Shown here in pieces: positions 43,709 to 53,507 of a DNA stretch of 64,000 bases. Under the pieces are notes generated by a model. It worked only from the letters and a program-made list of their open reading frames with translations, was not told the DNA's origin and did not search any database. The first letter of the stretch is position 1, and every line of letters begins with the position of its first letter. The stretch is from Massilia sp. CFBP 13721 (lineage in GTDB: Bacteria > Pseudomonadota > Gammaproteobacteria > Burkholderiales > Burkholderiaceae_D), in NCBI RefSeq assembly GCF_014842025.1, contig NZ_JACYUY010000015.1, positions 63,965 to 127,964 on the forward strand, written 5' to 3'. The position numbers and the translations under genes were made by a program.

Positions 43709-46111
43709 ATGACGCCCAAGCTATTGCCCGCACTGCTGCTGAGCTGCTTTGCCGTACAGCCGCTGTTTGCGCAAACCGTCGCACAAACCCAGCCGCCCGA
43801 ACCGCCGCGCAACCGTCCCGACGCGCCGGCACCGGCCGCTGTCCCGGCTGCCAATCCCGCGCCCGCAGGGACGAACAAAGGCGCCAGCACCAGCACCGGC
43901 ACAGGCACCGTTACGCCCGAACCCGAGCCGCAGGCGGGCGCCGAGGAGGATATCGCGACTGTCCAGGTCGTCGCGGCGCGCCCGACCAACAAGGTCGACC
44001 GCGACGTCTACGAGCTGAAGAACGACATCAGCGTGAGCAACGCGTCGGCGGCCGATATCCTCAACAACGTACCCTCGGTCTCGGTCGACCAGGACGGCAC
44101 GGTGGCGCTGCGCGGCAACCCGAACGTCCAGATCATGGTCAACGGCAAGCGCGACGCCCAGTTCCAGGGCCAGAACCGCGGCGACGCCCTCAATTCCTTC
44201 GCGGCCGAGAACATCGAGTCGATCGAAGTCATCAACGTACCCGGCGCCGAATTCGGCAACGAGGGCGGCAGCGGCCCGATCATCAACCTGGTCCTCAAGC
44301 GCAACCGCAAGCCGGGTTCGCGCGCCACCCTGGCGGTCAACAAGGGCACCGAAGAGCGCTACAACGCCAACCTGAACGGCGAATACGCCGCCGGCCCGTA
44401 CTCGCTCAGCGGCAGCGTCGGCGTGCGCCGGGACGAGCGCACCGGCTATCGCGAATCCCGGCGCGAAGACCTCGATCCAGCCACCGGAGAAGTCATTGGC
44501 GGTACCGATTCCAGCAGCGACAGCCACGCGCCCTCGGAATCCGTCAGGCTCGCCTCGACGCTGACCTACAACGTCGGCGCGAGTGACCAGGCCGGCGCCA
44601 CGTTCAGCTATTCGAAGATGCAGAACGACAGCGAGAATATCGGCGTTACCAGGCGTTACGGCCGCGCCATGGCGCCCACCGCCGATTTCACCTCCACGTC
44701 CCGCAGCACGTCGCCGGCGCAAAATCTCGGCCTCGGCGCTTCCTACGTCCACAAGAGCGGCGAGCCCGGCGAAGAACTCAAGTTCGACCTGCGCTATACC
44801 AGCCAGAAGAACGATTCGGACGCCAGCGTGCTCTACGATTTCCGCCTGCGTCCCGAGCGCTACGCCGCCGACAGCCTGCGCTCGACCGACCGCGACAACC
44901 GCATCCTCGACCTGTCGATGGACTACGAAAACCGGCTGTGGGAAACCTGGCAGCTGAAATCCGGCGCCAAGGCGGCCGTCAGCAAGAACACCAACGCCAC
45001 CAACTACCTCGCCGTCGATCCGGTCAGCGGCGCCTACGAACCGGTGCCCAGCCGCATCAGCGACTTCGAGACCGACGAGCGTACCGCCGCCCTGTACGCC
45101 AGCCTGAGCACGAAGTTCTTTTCCGACCTGCGCGTGCAGGCCGGACTGCGCGGCGAATACACCGAACTCGACGTGCGCCAGCCGCTGCTGCAACAGGAAA
45201 ATACCTACCGCTACACCAACTGGCTGCCCAGCCTGTATGTGTCGCAGGGCTTGAGCGACACCGGCCAGCTGCAGCTGCGCGTCAGCCGCCGCGTGGCGCG
45301 TCCGAACGAGCGCGACCTGAACCCGAACCTGGTCTACCTGAGCGATTTCTATGCGCGCCAGGGCAATCCCGACCTGGAACCGGTCAACAACGATTCGGCC
45401 GAACTGGCCTGGCGCGACCGCTTCTTCGATGTCGATACCAGCGTCACCCTGTACAAGCGGCGCGAGTCGCCCGTGCTCGGCAACCGCAGCTATCCGCTGG
45501 CCACCGACCCGAACGTGATCGTGACTTCGCCAGTCAACTTCGGCGCCAACGATGCGGTCGGCGTCGAGTTGAACCTCAACGCGCGCAAGCTGTTCATCCA
45601 GGGCTTGTCGGCCAACCTGGGCGCCACGGTCGGCAACGAGACGCGCATGCGCCTGTTCAATTCACGCACGGCCGGGATGCCGGTCGAGCAAAAGAACCGG
45701 CGCGAGAACGCGCGCCTGCGCCTCGCGTACCAGTTCGACAAGGAGTCGTTGCAGCTGAGCGTCAACCGCAATGGCCGCAGCCTGAACGGGCAGGGCGTCA
45801 ACAGCGCGACCACGATGACCAACTTCACCTGGATGCATCGCTTCTCGCCGCAGCTGTCGCTCAACCTGAACGTGAACAACCTGTTCGGGGCGGGCAATAC
45901 CGAAACCTTTGTCGAGAACGAGATCCTGCGCCTGCATACCTTGTCGCAGACCCAGCCGCGGGTGTTTTCGCTGGGGCTGCGCTATCAGTGGGGCGGGGTG
46001 ACGGGGGATGAGCGGATCAGGAATGGCGGACGCGGCGTGCTGCGCGGGCCGGGGGCACGGGGCGGGAATGGCGGTGGCGGGAATGGTGGTGGCCGCGGCT
46101 TTTCGGGATGA
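43709..46111 (+). CDS. TonB-dependent receptor-like outer-membrane beta-barrel protein, Gly-rich tail
   Basis: This 800-residue protein has a signal peptide (LLPALLLSCFAVQPLFAQ), a Pro/Ala/Thr-rich linker (25-75), a plug domain with SAADILNNVPSVSVDQDG, VALRGNPNVQIMVNGKRD and IESIEVINVPGAEFGNEGG, then a barrel of the OMP_b-brl_3 type. The barrel resembles the outer-membrane receptor family lacking classical siderophore motifs. The last ~25 residues are Gly/Asn-rich, unlike the usual aromatic C-terminal strand, so the barrel end precedes this tail. No strong ribosome site is seen before ATG 43709. The substrate is unknown. It is the second receptor in tandem. Confidence 0.85.
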   Translation: MTPKLLPALLLSCFAVQPLFAQTVAQTQPPEPPRNRPDAPAPAAVPAANPAPAGTNKGASTSTGTGTVTPEPEPQAGAEEDIATVQVVAARPTNKVDRDVYELKNDISVSNASAADILNNVPSVSVDQDGTVALRGNPNVQIMVNGKRDAQFQGQNRGDALNSFAAENIESIEVINVPGAEFGNEGGSGPIINLVLKRNRKPGSRATLAVNKGTEERYNANLNGEYAAGPYSLSGSVGVRRDERTGYRESRREDLDPATGEVIGGTDSSSDSHAPSESVRLASTLTYNVGASDQAGATFSYSKMQNDSENIGVTRRYGRAMAPTADFTSTSRSTSPAQNLGLGASYVHKSGEPGEELKFDLRYTSQKNDSDASVLYDFRLRPERYAADSLRSTDRDNRILDLSMDYENRLWETWQLKSGAKAAVSKNTNATNYLAVDPVSGAYEPVPSRISDFETDERTAALYASLSTKFFSDLRVQAGLRGEYTELDVRQPLLQQENTYRYTNWLPSLYVSQGLSDTGQLQLRVSRRVARPNERDLNPNLVYLSDFYARQGNPDLEPVNNDSAELAWRDRFFDVDTSVTLYKRRESPVLGNRSYPLATDPNVIVTSPVNFGANDAVGVELNLNARKLFIQGLSANLGATVGNETRMRLFNSRTAGMPVEQKNRRENARLRLAYQFDKESLQLSVNRNGRSLNGQGVNSATTMTNFTWMHRFSPQLSLNLNVNNLFGAGNTETFVENEILRLHTLSQTQPRVFSLGLRYQWGGVTGDERIRNGGRGVLRGPGARGGNGGGGNGGGRGFSG

Positions 46112-46540
46112 GGCCCGAAACGACTATCAGGCAGGCAGGCCCACTTTGTTTCGAAAACACTGCACAGACGCGTAAGGTGGGCGGCTCCATCCTTTCGTTT
46201 GCCGACCAGTCGCATTTGCGCCGCCCACGCGTTCAGCCAGCAGCTGATTCGTCGCGAAATGTGGGCATCTGAGTAGATCGCGTAAGGGAATTCAGACGGA
46301 AGATCGGCATACGCCCCGGTCTAGCCGTCCCCCTTTCGGGTCTGAGCATTCTTTCCTGGATAATTCGGGTAGGCTGAATGGAGTGAGGTCCCTACCAAAT
46401 GCACCGTGCGCGCTCAATTCGATCAGTAATTTTTTTCCTTTCAGGATTTTCTCCATTCGGTCTTCTTTGCCCTACATAATTCATCACGATCATGACTTTC
46501 TTAGAACGAATGATTGCCATGGGATTTAGCCGGTAGTGGA
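46112..46540. other. Gene-free region with one long-loop REP-like element
   Basis: A REP-like palindrome with arms GTAAGGTGGGCGGC (46172) and GCCGCCCACGCG (46220) and a 34-bp interior lies at 46172-46231. The rest, to 46540, is of lower GC, and I see no gene or clear signal. It separates convergent genes. Confidence 0.6.
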
Positions 46541-47374
46541 TCAAGGGATTGTAGAAATGCGACCCGCATCAGCGCGATACTGCATCAATGTGTGGTGTAC
46601 CTTGGTGGCCATGATTTTCCAATCGCTCAGCCGGCCGCGCCGGTAAGCCAGAGTTAGCCAGGCTTTTATATTCGTATCGAGTCTCGACTCTTGTGTGCAA
46701 GGCGCTGCATCATGCTTCACGTTGCTGCAAATAATAAGTGTGTCGACACGACCGTGACTGTCGCGGTAGACAAGGATGTCATTATCGACGTGAAGCAATG
46801 CTGCCTTGCTCAACGATGGCGCGATCCATGAGGGGCGATACACACTCAAGCCATATTGTGGCCGCGGGTCAAGTTTATAGTCTACAGACGCATCGGCCAG
46901 CGTGAATTCCAAGTGGCGATCGAGCGCGCCACCGTCACCGAAATGACTGCCTGTGCTGATGCCGATACGTATCCAGGGTGTCGTATAAATCGACGCCGTT
47001 CGATACTCGTTCCAAAGTTCAGGTGTCGACAATTCAGCCATATCCGGATAACGCAGCTTGAAGCCAAACGACACAAGCTTCGACGCCAGTGTGCGGACCG
47101 GTGCTGGTCCTTTCCGCACTTCCCAGGTCGGCTCGCCTTCATATTCAGCCCATTCGGCAAAATACCATGGCATTTTCATCGGAATGTCGCCCATGTCGCC
47201 AACGATCGGGGCCCTGATGTTGCGTGCGATTGCAGCACCGTGGCGCGCGGCGTAGGCGATGCACCCCGCGGCGGCTATTGCTGACAGGATCGTCGCCACG
47301 GCGAGGCCGCGCAGCAGGGATTGATCGGATCGGGCTTGTGGATGTGGCGGTGGCGACATACAGGCGGGCGGCAT
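46541..47374 (-). CDS. Hypothetical membrane-anchored protein
   Basis: This 277-residue protein has a Pro-rich start, one transmembrane segment at about 20-42 (LLRGLAVATILSAIAAAGCIAYAA) and a ~230-residue outside domain. That domain has SFGFKLRYPDMAEL, KMPWYFAEWAEYEGEP and KAWLTLAYRRGRLSDWKI. I do not recognise a family. ATG 47374 is chosen as the first ATG; TTG 47398 and ATG 47359 are alternatives and none has a good ribosome site. Codon use and GC are lower than in neighbours, suggesting acquired DNA. It is divergent from the M16 protease. Confidence 0.65.
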   Translation of the reverse strand: MPPACMSPPPHPQARSDQSLLRGLAVATILSAIAAAGCIAYAARHGAAIARNIRAPIVGDMGDIPMKMPWYFAEWAEYEGEPTWEVRKGPAPVRTLASKLVSFGFKLRYPDMAELSTPELWNEYRTASIYTTPWIRIGISTGSHFGDGGALDRHLEFTLADASVDYKLDPRPQYGLSVYRPSWIAPSLSKAALLHVDNDILVYRDSHGRVDTLIICSNVKHDAAPCTQESRLDTNIKAWLTLAYRRGRLSDWKIMATKVHHTLMQYRADAGRISTIP

Positions 47375-47582
47375 AGGTGAGGGTTTATATCGAACCAATC
47401 ATAAGTCGTTTCATCGTACAGGACCGTCGACTGTTTTACGCCGGGATCAATAAAAAACTGCTCCGTACCCGAAATGAATAATCCGCAGAATCAATCGTCC
47501 AGCTGATCGACAAGCATAATTTAAATGACGTAGGGAAATTAAAGGCGTAATATCAAGCGGCTAATTTTTTGTGAGGTTGTCG

Positions 47583-50456
47583 ATGTCTTTTGCGGTATCT
47601 TCCAGCTTCCTGCGTGCTGTCTGTTCGATCGCAGTCCTGTTTGCGTCTATAGCAAACGCCAATGCCGCCACCGATCCAAATGAACCCATCCAATACGAAC
47701 GCGACCTCAAGGTCGGCAAGCTGGCAAATGGCCTGACTTATTACATCAAGCGCAATGCCAGGCCGGAAAAGCAGCTCGAATTGCGGCTGGTGGTCAAGGC
47801 CGGTTCCCTGGTCGAAGACGACGACCAGCAAGGGCTGGCGCACTTCGTCGAGCACATGGGATTCAACGGGTCGGCCAATTTCAAAAAACATGAACTGGTC
47901 TCCTACCTGCAGTCGATCGGCGTGCGCTTCGGGGCCGACCTGAATGCATACACCGGGTACGACGAAACGGTGTATCAGTTATCGATCCCGACCGGCAAGC
48001 AGGAGCAGGTGGACAAGGGTTTCCTGGTGCTGTCCGACTGGGCCCAGGGCATGAGCTTCGAGCCCGATGCCGTCGACGCCGAACGCGGCGTGATCGCGCA
48101 GGAAGCGCGCCTGCGCGACAGCGCCGCCTACCGCATGAACCGGTCGCTGTCGACCAACTGGTTCTTTGGACTGGGCGAATCGCGCTATGCGCAACGCGTA
48201 CCGATCGGCAAGCCGGCCATCATCCAGAACGCGCCGCCGGAAACGCTGCGCCGCTTCTACAAGGATTGGTACCGTCCCGACCTGATGGCGGTGGTCGCCG
48301 TGGGCGACATCGATCCGGCCGCCGCCGAGAAGATGATCGAAACGCATTTCGGCAAGATGACCATGCCCGCCAATCCGCGCGCGCCGATCGTCGTCACGCA
48401 GCGCGCGCGGCGCGGCACCGTCGCATTCATCGCCACCGATGCCGAAGCGACCGGCAGCAGTCTCGCCATCGGCTACCCGCAGGCCGAACGGCCGACACGG
48501 CGCACGGTGGCCGACTACCGCGCGATGCAGGTACGTAACATGTTCAACTTCATGCTGAACCGGCGTTTCCAGCATCTGGCGCAGTTGCCGGACTCGCCCT
48601 TCGTGCGCGCGCAGGCCGGATACGAGCCGATGGGCAAGGGTTACCAGGCCTACAAGCTCGAGGCGGTGCTGGGCAAGGGCGGGGCCGCCCCGGCGATCGC
48701 TGCCCTGACCCAGGAAAGCACGCGGGTGCGCGACTTCGGCTTCAGCCAGGCCGAACTCGACACCGCCCGCAAGACCATCTTGCGCAGCGTCGAACTGCAG
48801 TATGCCGAGCGCGACAAGATCGATTCGGCCACGTTCGTCGGTGCCTACGTCGGCGGCTTCCTCAACGGCGAAGTCTTGCCCGGCCTCGAAGACGAGCACC
48901 GCCTGACGCGCGCGCTGCTGCCGGAGATCAGCCTGGCAGAGCTCCAGCAGCATGCGCGCACCGTGCTGCCGGCCAGGGCGGCGCGCCAGCTGACCTTCAA
49001 GGGCAAGGACACCGCGAGCGCCCCGGCGCCCGCCAAGGGCGCGCTGCTGGCCGCGCTGGAAGCGGCCGACAACGCGCCAGTGACCGCGCGCGAAGACAAG
49101 GTGTTCGCCGGCAGCCTGCTCGACACCCCGCCCGTGGGCGGCGCGATCACCGAAGAAACGCAGGACGCGGCAGTCGGCATCACGCGCCTGACCCTGTCGA
49201 ACGGCGTGAAGGTGATCCTCAAGCAGACCGACTTCCGCAACGAACAGGTGGTCATGCGCGCGGCCCGCTTCGGCGGCACCTCGCTCTACCAGCCGGAGGA
49301 CGACGTCAACGGGCGCATGGCCGGCGCCATCGTCTCGAGCATGGGTTGGGGCGCGTATTCGCCGCTGGCCCTGCAGCAGATTTTGGCGGGCAAGTCGCTG
49401 GGCCTGGGCATCGGCATGACCGATCACACCGAGCACGTCAGCGGCGGCGCCGCCCCGGGCGACCTCGAAACCCTGCTGCAGGCCGTGTACCTGCGTTTCA
49501 CCAGCGTGCGCCGCGACGAGGACTTGTTCAAGTCGTATATCGGCAAGCAGGCCGAGGCCACCCGCGACGCCATGGCGCGTCCGGACATGGTGCTGGCCGA
49601 CGCGGTGCGCACGACCCTGTACGGCAACCACCCGCGCGTGCCCGGCCTGCCGAGCCAGGAAGCGCTGGGCAAGGTCACGCTGGACCATTCCATCGCGCTC
49701 TACAGGGAACGGTTTTCCAGCGCCAGGGACATGACATTCATTTTTGTCGGCAATTTCAACCCGGCGACCTTCAAGCCGCTGCTGGCCACCTACCTTGGCA
49801 GCCTGCCGACCGGCGAGATTCCGGTCGGCTTCAAGGACCTGGGCATTCGCCCGGTGACCGGCGTCGTCCGCAAGGAAGTGCGGCGCGGCACCCACGACCA
49901 GAGCGTCATTTCGCTGAACTTCACCGGTCCGGCGACGTATTCGAACGCCGAACGGATGCGCTTCCTCGCCCTGGTCGAGATCGCCAAGATGCGCCTCACC
50001 GACGTGCTGCGCGAGAAGTCGCTGGTCTACAGCGTCAAGCTGAGCGGCAACCTGTCGCATGTGCCATATGGCCATTACCAGGTGGCTGCAATGCTGCCGA
50101 CCTCGCCGAACAAGGTCGAGCCCGTGCTGGCGGCGCTGTTTGCCGAGATCGAACTGCTGAAGACCCGCGGGCCGGACGCAGCCGACCTGCTGAAGGTGCA
50201 GCAAACCGCGCTGCAATCGATCGCACGCGGCCTCAAGGAAAACGGCGCCTGGGCCGGCCTGCTCGAGGGCGCGCTGATGACCGGCACCGATCCGGCCGAG
50301 CGGCTGGCCGATGGCAAGGTCATGAGCGCGCTCACCGTGGACGACATCAAGGCCGCCGCCCAGCAGTATTTCAACACGGGCAATTATGTACAGGTGGTGA
50401 TGAATCCGGAGAAGTGGTGGCAGCCCAGCGGCATCGTTGGCGCGGGGACGCCGTGA
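47583..50456 (+). CDS. M16-family (pitrilysin/insulinase) zinc protease, exported
   Basis: This 957-residue protein has a signal peptide (AVCSIAVLFASIANANA). The inverted zinc motif HFVEH is at 87-91 with the third ligand probably Glu167 (DAERGVIAQE), so the N-terminal half is catalytic. The second half lacks the motif, as is normal for the two-half M16 fold. LTYYIKRNARPEKQLELRLV begins the domain. It degrades peptides in the periplasm. GAGG sits before ATG 47583, which I prefer to the GTG at 47571. It stands alone between lower-GC hypothetical genes. Confidence 0.92.
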   Translation: MSFAVSSSFLRAVCSIAVLFASIANANAATDPNEPIQYERDLKVGKLANGLTYYIKRNARPEKQLELRLVVKAGSLVEDDDQQGLAHFVEHMGFNGSANFKKHELVSYLQSIGVRFGADLNAYTGYDETVYQLSIPTGKQEQVDKGFLVLSDWAQGMSFEPDAVDAERGVIAQEARLRDSAAYRMNRSLSTNWFFGLGESRYAQRVPIGKPAIIQNAPPETLRRFYKDWYRPDLMAVVAVGDIDPAAAEKMIETHFGKMTMPANPRAPIVVTQRARRGTVAFIATDAEATGSSLAIGYPQAERPTRRTVADYRAMQVRNMFNFMLNRRFQHLAQLPDSPFVRAQAGYEPMGKGYQAYKLEAVLGKGGAAPAIAALTQESTRVRDFGFSQAELDTARKTILRSVELQYAERDKIDSATFVGAYVGGFLNGEVLPGLEDEHRLTRALLPEISLAELQQHARTVLPARAARQLTFKGKDTASAPAPAKGALLAALEAADNAPVTAREDKVFAGSLLDTPPVGGAITEETQDAAVGITRLTLSNGVKVILKQTDFRNEQVVMRAARFGGTSLYQPEDDVNGRMAGAIVSSMGWGAYSPLALQQILAGKSLGLGIGMTDHTEHVSGGAAPGDLETLLQAVYLRFTSVRRDEDLFKSYIGKQAEATRDAMARPDMVLADAVRTTLYGNHPRVPGLPSQEALGKVTLDHSIALYRERFSSARDMTFIFVGNFNPATFKPLLATYLGSLPTGEIPVGFKDLGIRPVTGVVRKEVRRGTHDQSVISLNFTGPATYSNAERMRFLALVEIAKMRLTDVLREKSLVYSVKLSGNLSHVPYGHYQVAAMLPTSPNKVEPVLAALFAEIELLKTRGPDAADLLKVQQTALQSIARGLKENGAWAGLLEGALMTGTDPAERLADGKVMSALTVDDIKAAAQQYFNTGNYVQVVMNPEKWWQPSGIVGAGTP

Positions 50457-50646
50457 TGCGCGATGCTGCGGGCAGGCTTTATGTATTAATTAGACGTTTC
50501 ACGAGCACATGAAAATCGAGTCGGGCGTTTTTATGTCCCATCGTCGACGTTGAGAAACACCGGTTCGACGTAGCCGGTTGGCCTTATCGTCGATCTTGTT
50601 TTGCCGAAAATAGCTGGCGCAATGCTTGTCGACTCGAGGAGATCGC

Positions 50647-51015
50647 ATGAATAAGAATTGCGTTTTATTCCTGGCTCTTGTACTGCTTTCTTTCGGCGCA
50701 TCTGCAGGCGTCGATTGTGACAAGTTAAACGCAGACGGGGAGGATGCTGCAAACATCGTTCCCGATTTCGGCTCGGGCCGTGATATTGTCGGAACAGGCA
50801 GAGTGCAGTTGTACTGGGCGCCGGATAACGGCTGCAAAATGAACGATCAGGTCCTCGTTAGCGGCGATATGCTGTTCGCACACTTTACCTATAAGGGCTT
50901 TACTAAAGTTTCATTTATTGCGATGAAGAAGGGTGATCGGGATGTCACAGGCTGGGTCATATCGTCCAGACTACGGGAGAACGGCAAAGGCATTGTCCCA
51001 GGGAGCGCTTGGTGA
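50647..51015 (+). CDS. Small secreted protein, hypothetical
   Basis: This 122-residue protein with a signal peptide (NCVLFLALVLLSFGASA) leaves a ~100-residue mature part. That part has three Cys (CDKLN, GC) and a beta-rich pattern RVQLYWAPDNGC, LFAHFTYKGFTKVSFIAM and GWVISSRL resembling an SH3-like fold. I recognise no family. GAGGAGA is well placed before ATG 50647. GC is lower than that of the sugar cluster. Confidence 0.65.
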   Translation: MNKNCVLFLALVLLSFGASAGVDCDKLNADGEDAANIVPDFGSGRDIVGTGRVQLYWAPDNGCKMNDQVLVSGDMLFAHFTYKGFTKVSFIAMKKGDRDVTGWVISSRLRENGKGIVPGSAW

Positions 51016-51029
51016 TAACCGAAGGAACA

Positions 51030-51371
51030 ATGCTGTCGAAAATTTCTCGGCGGATGATGCAGCTCGCTGGCATCGGCTTTGCTCTTGCAGCGCAGAATGC
51101 GCTCGCGCAACGCATCCCGCTTCAAGCGTGCAAGGAACAAAAACAGGCTTTCCCAACGGGCTGGATCGTAACGCTGTCTACTCCTTTCAATAACATTCAG
51201 CTCATGCTTGCCTGGCGACCTGCTACGTTGAACGCAACGCCCCGGTTCGGCCGAAGCGGACGTGCGCTCGTGAACGAAGTTCGCTGCGGCTTAGCAGCAC
51301 TTTTTAATGCAACCGTCCTTTCCAGAAGACCCTTATGGCAAACACGCTGGCTCATGTGCAAAAATGGATGA
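51030..51371 (+). CDS. Possible small secreted protein, perhaps truncated
   Basis: This 113-residue open frame has an N-terminus (MLSKISRRMMQLAGIGFALA, then AQNALAQ) that looks like a real signal peptide with an A-x-A-type cleavage site. The first ~45 residues look like protein; the remainder is Arg/Leu-rich with no clear structure, so the frame may have run out of a decayed gene. GAAGGAAC precedes ATG 51030, and the gene lies 14 bp after the preceding one. It could be a small immunity- or inhibitor-type partner or a pseudogene. Confidence 0.35.
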   Translation: MLSKISRRMMQLAGIGFALAAQNALAQRIPLQACKEQKQAFPTGWIVTLSTPFNNIQLMLAWRPATLNATPRFGRSGRALVNEVRCGLAALFNATVLSRRPLWQTRWLMCKNG

Positions 51372-51681
51372 GCCTCCTGTTAACGCAGGACCTGCCGTTT
51401 ATCGCCCCTTTGACCTAGCAGATCGCGGTCGGGAAGTCGGTGAGCTTTGTCAGTGTGGCTGTTACGGATTTGCATTCGAGGTACCTAGCGACGCAAAGGT
51501 CTCACCGCTACAGAACGGAAATGGCCGGTTTACGAACTGGCTTTCACGCCGACTTTCCCGAAGAGATCGACATGCATCTCTTCACTCTTGAACGGCCTGG
51601 ACCGGCTAGATGCTGGCGTTCACAAGCGTCGGAGTTTGGGCAGGGCTCATTTCGCTGAGCGAAATGGGTATTTAAGCATAT
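51372..51681. other. Low-GC stretch without a supported gene
   Basis: Only short frames in conflicting phases run through here, with no ribosome site and no familiar protein. It may be the remains of the gene beginning at 51030. Confidence 0.4.
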
Positions 51682-52611
51682 TCAGCCCTGATTCCGGTCG
51701 CGTTTGACCGTACGCCAAATCTTACGCAACCGTAGACGCCATTGATATCCTCTGAAGATATTTTGAGCCTGCCAATTTGACTGCGCTCCTCGCTCGAGTG
51801 CTTTTGCAAGGTGGCTGGTCATGTTTAACGGCTGCATAGCAGGCAACGGGGAACCAATCACGTGCTTATACTGGCGCTCGACCAGCGCCTCTAACGAGGA
51901 CAAAGCGGACTCGAATGTTGCTAACGCTGCCTCGTCGCGAGCAAATCGCTCTTGGGACCAGAGCGAGAGCTCGAGGTCTTTGCGAAGGATCTCAATCGAC
52001 GTTGAATCTGTTGCGATCTCAGAGGCCAATCGATCCTTGCTAACAACCCAATCCATGCGCTCTGAATAAATTGAAGTGACTTCCAGCCAATCTTTGCTGT
52101 GAGAAAAATGAGATTGAAGGTCTGAGGGTAGGACGGTCGACGTTAGTAGGCGAGTATGAGGCCGAACACACCCAGCCTTCTCGTAAATCCGTGCCACCAG
52201 CTGAGAGCAGAAGCTGCGACGGGAACTGTTAGTGCATCCGGGCCATTCGGGCAGATTAATCGCGAAATTGTAGCTTTGGCCCATGAAATACTTCGCCGCT
52301 TCACGAAAGCGTGTCGTGATGTCCGTGGCATCTTGGTTTGCCGCGTATGTGTCAACGTCCTTGTGGCGATAAACCTTCCATGGAGAGCTGGCCAGTTGAT
52401 CACTGAAAAAATGGTGCAAGCCGAATGCATCGACGCCCCCATCAGGCATCGCTTGGACCCCGAAATTGATGCTGCACATTACCGCAGCGTGGCTATAGTC
52501 GGCGACGCGTCCTAGGCGCAACACGCGCTGGACATGGACGTTCCACGATGCGCCGCAAAGAATAATATCACCCGCTAGAGGGGTCGAATATTTCGGAAAG
52601 AGTTCAGACAT
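51682..52611 (-). CDS. Permuted NlpC/P60-like (YiiX/YebB-type) cysteine hydrolase
   Basis: This 309-residue protein has an N-terminal domain (12-150) with AGDIILCG, His41 in YSHAAVM and Cys135 in RSFCSQLVARIYEKAG. The His-before-Cys order is that of permuted papain-like hydrolases of the YiiX/LRAT type, which act on amide or ester bonds, often of lipids or peptidoglycan. There is no signal peptide. The second half (150-309) is helical, Arg-rich at the end and unassigned. GC is lower than in surrounding operons. It stands alone, followed by the IS remnant region. Its function is not known; a toxin- or effector-like role is possible. Confidence 0.6.
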   Translation of the reverse strand: MSELFPKYSTPLAGDIILCGASWNVHVQRVLRLGRVADYSHAAVMCSINFGVQAMPDGGVDAFGLHHFFSDQLASSPWKVYRHKDVDTYAANQDATDITTRFREAAKYFMGQSYNFAINLPEWPGCTNSSRRSFCSQLVARIYEKAGCVRPHTRLLTSTVLPSDLQSHFSHSKDWLEVTSIYSERMDWVVSKDRLASEIATDSTSIEILRKDLELSLWSQERFARDEAALATFESALSSLEALVERQYKHVIGSPLPAMQPLNMTSHLAKALERGAQSNWQAQNIFRGYQWRLRLRKIWRTVKRDRNQG

Positions 52612-53507
52612 GTCGTTGAGGTGAGACCGTAGTCACAAATTTGTATAGTAAGCGGCTTGGTTGAGCAGGACATGCATTTACATTATCGGGGCTTTTTCCA
52701 TTTTAAAGAAGAGCGCAGCTACCGCAAGCAGTTTGCCAAATAATTCGGTACTACTCAACGGCAGCCTTGCGCCGGTTAATCTTTGCGTGGTCAGTTCCGC
52801 TTCGGGTCGATAGCCGACGTACACAGCCTCAATCCGGGCACTAACATGGTGTACGTGTTCTTAGACGGACTGATGCCAAGGCCGAGCACTTCCTCCCGAC
52901 GACCTGTAGACGCTTATAGCAGCTCATCTTCGAGCCCATCGTCGAAGGTGGACGGCCACGTATTGATGACCGCGCGGTACTGACCGGAATCCTGTCTGTT
53001 CTCAAGACTGGGATACCATCGGAGTACCTGCCGCGCGAACTCGGCTGCGGCAGTGGCATGACATGCTGGCATCGCCTGTCATGAAGGATGCAAGTGGGCG
53101 TCTGGCAACATATCCACGAGGCGATTCTGCGACGGCTCCGTGAGCACGACCAGATCATGTTGGATCGAGCTTGCATTGACGCTGCAAGCCTATGGGCGTC
53201 TGCTGGAGTCAAGCATACGGGCAGAAACCAAGCCGACCGCGGCAAATTCGGCTGCAAACACCATTTGTTGCTGGATCAGCGCAGGCTTCCGTTAGTAACC
53301 CAGATCTCAGGCCCTTAGGTACATGACTCGCGTTGACTCATCCGGCGGGTAGAGTCAATCCCAGCAGTTAAAGGGCAGGTCGGCCGTGCCCGCAAATGTC
53401 CAGGTAAGCTGCATGCCGATCGAGGGTACGCTTCGAGAGCCCATCGCGTTTGGTTTGTTATGCACTCTTATTCGCCAGGGATCAAAGCCCGGCAGCTGGC
53501 GGCAAGC
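52612..53507. other. Gene-poor region around a decayed IS5-type transposase
   Basis: Apart from the transposase remnant at 52905-53318, I see no gene in this 896-bp gap. Lower GC and disrupted frames suggest decayed mobile DNA. I could not locate terminal inverted repeats or a target-site duplication. Confidence 0.55.
52905..53318 (+). pseudogene. IS5-family transposase remnant
   Basis: Two frames together resemble the IS5/IS427-type transposase. The first gives RPRIDDRAVLTGILSVLKTG, then IPSEYLPRELGCGSGMTCW, before it breaks at about 53085. The second, from 53088, gives GVWQHIHEAILRRLREHDQI, LDRACIDAASLW, ADRGKFGCKHHLLLDQRRLP and ends at TAG near 53318. The frameshift, the missing start and the missing DDE C-terminal part show it is inactive. 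Confidence 0.8.
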
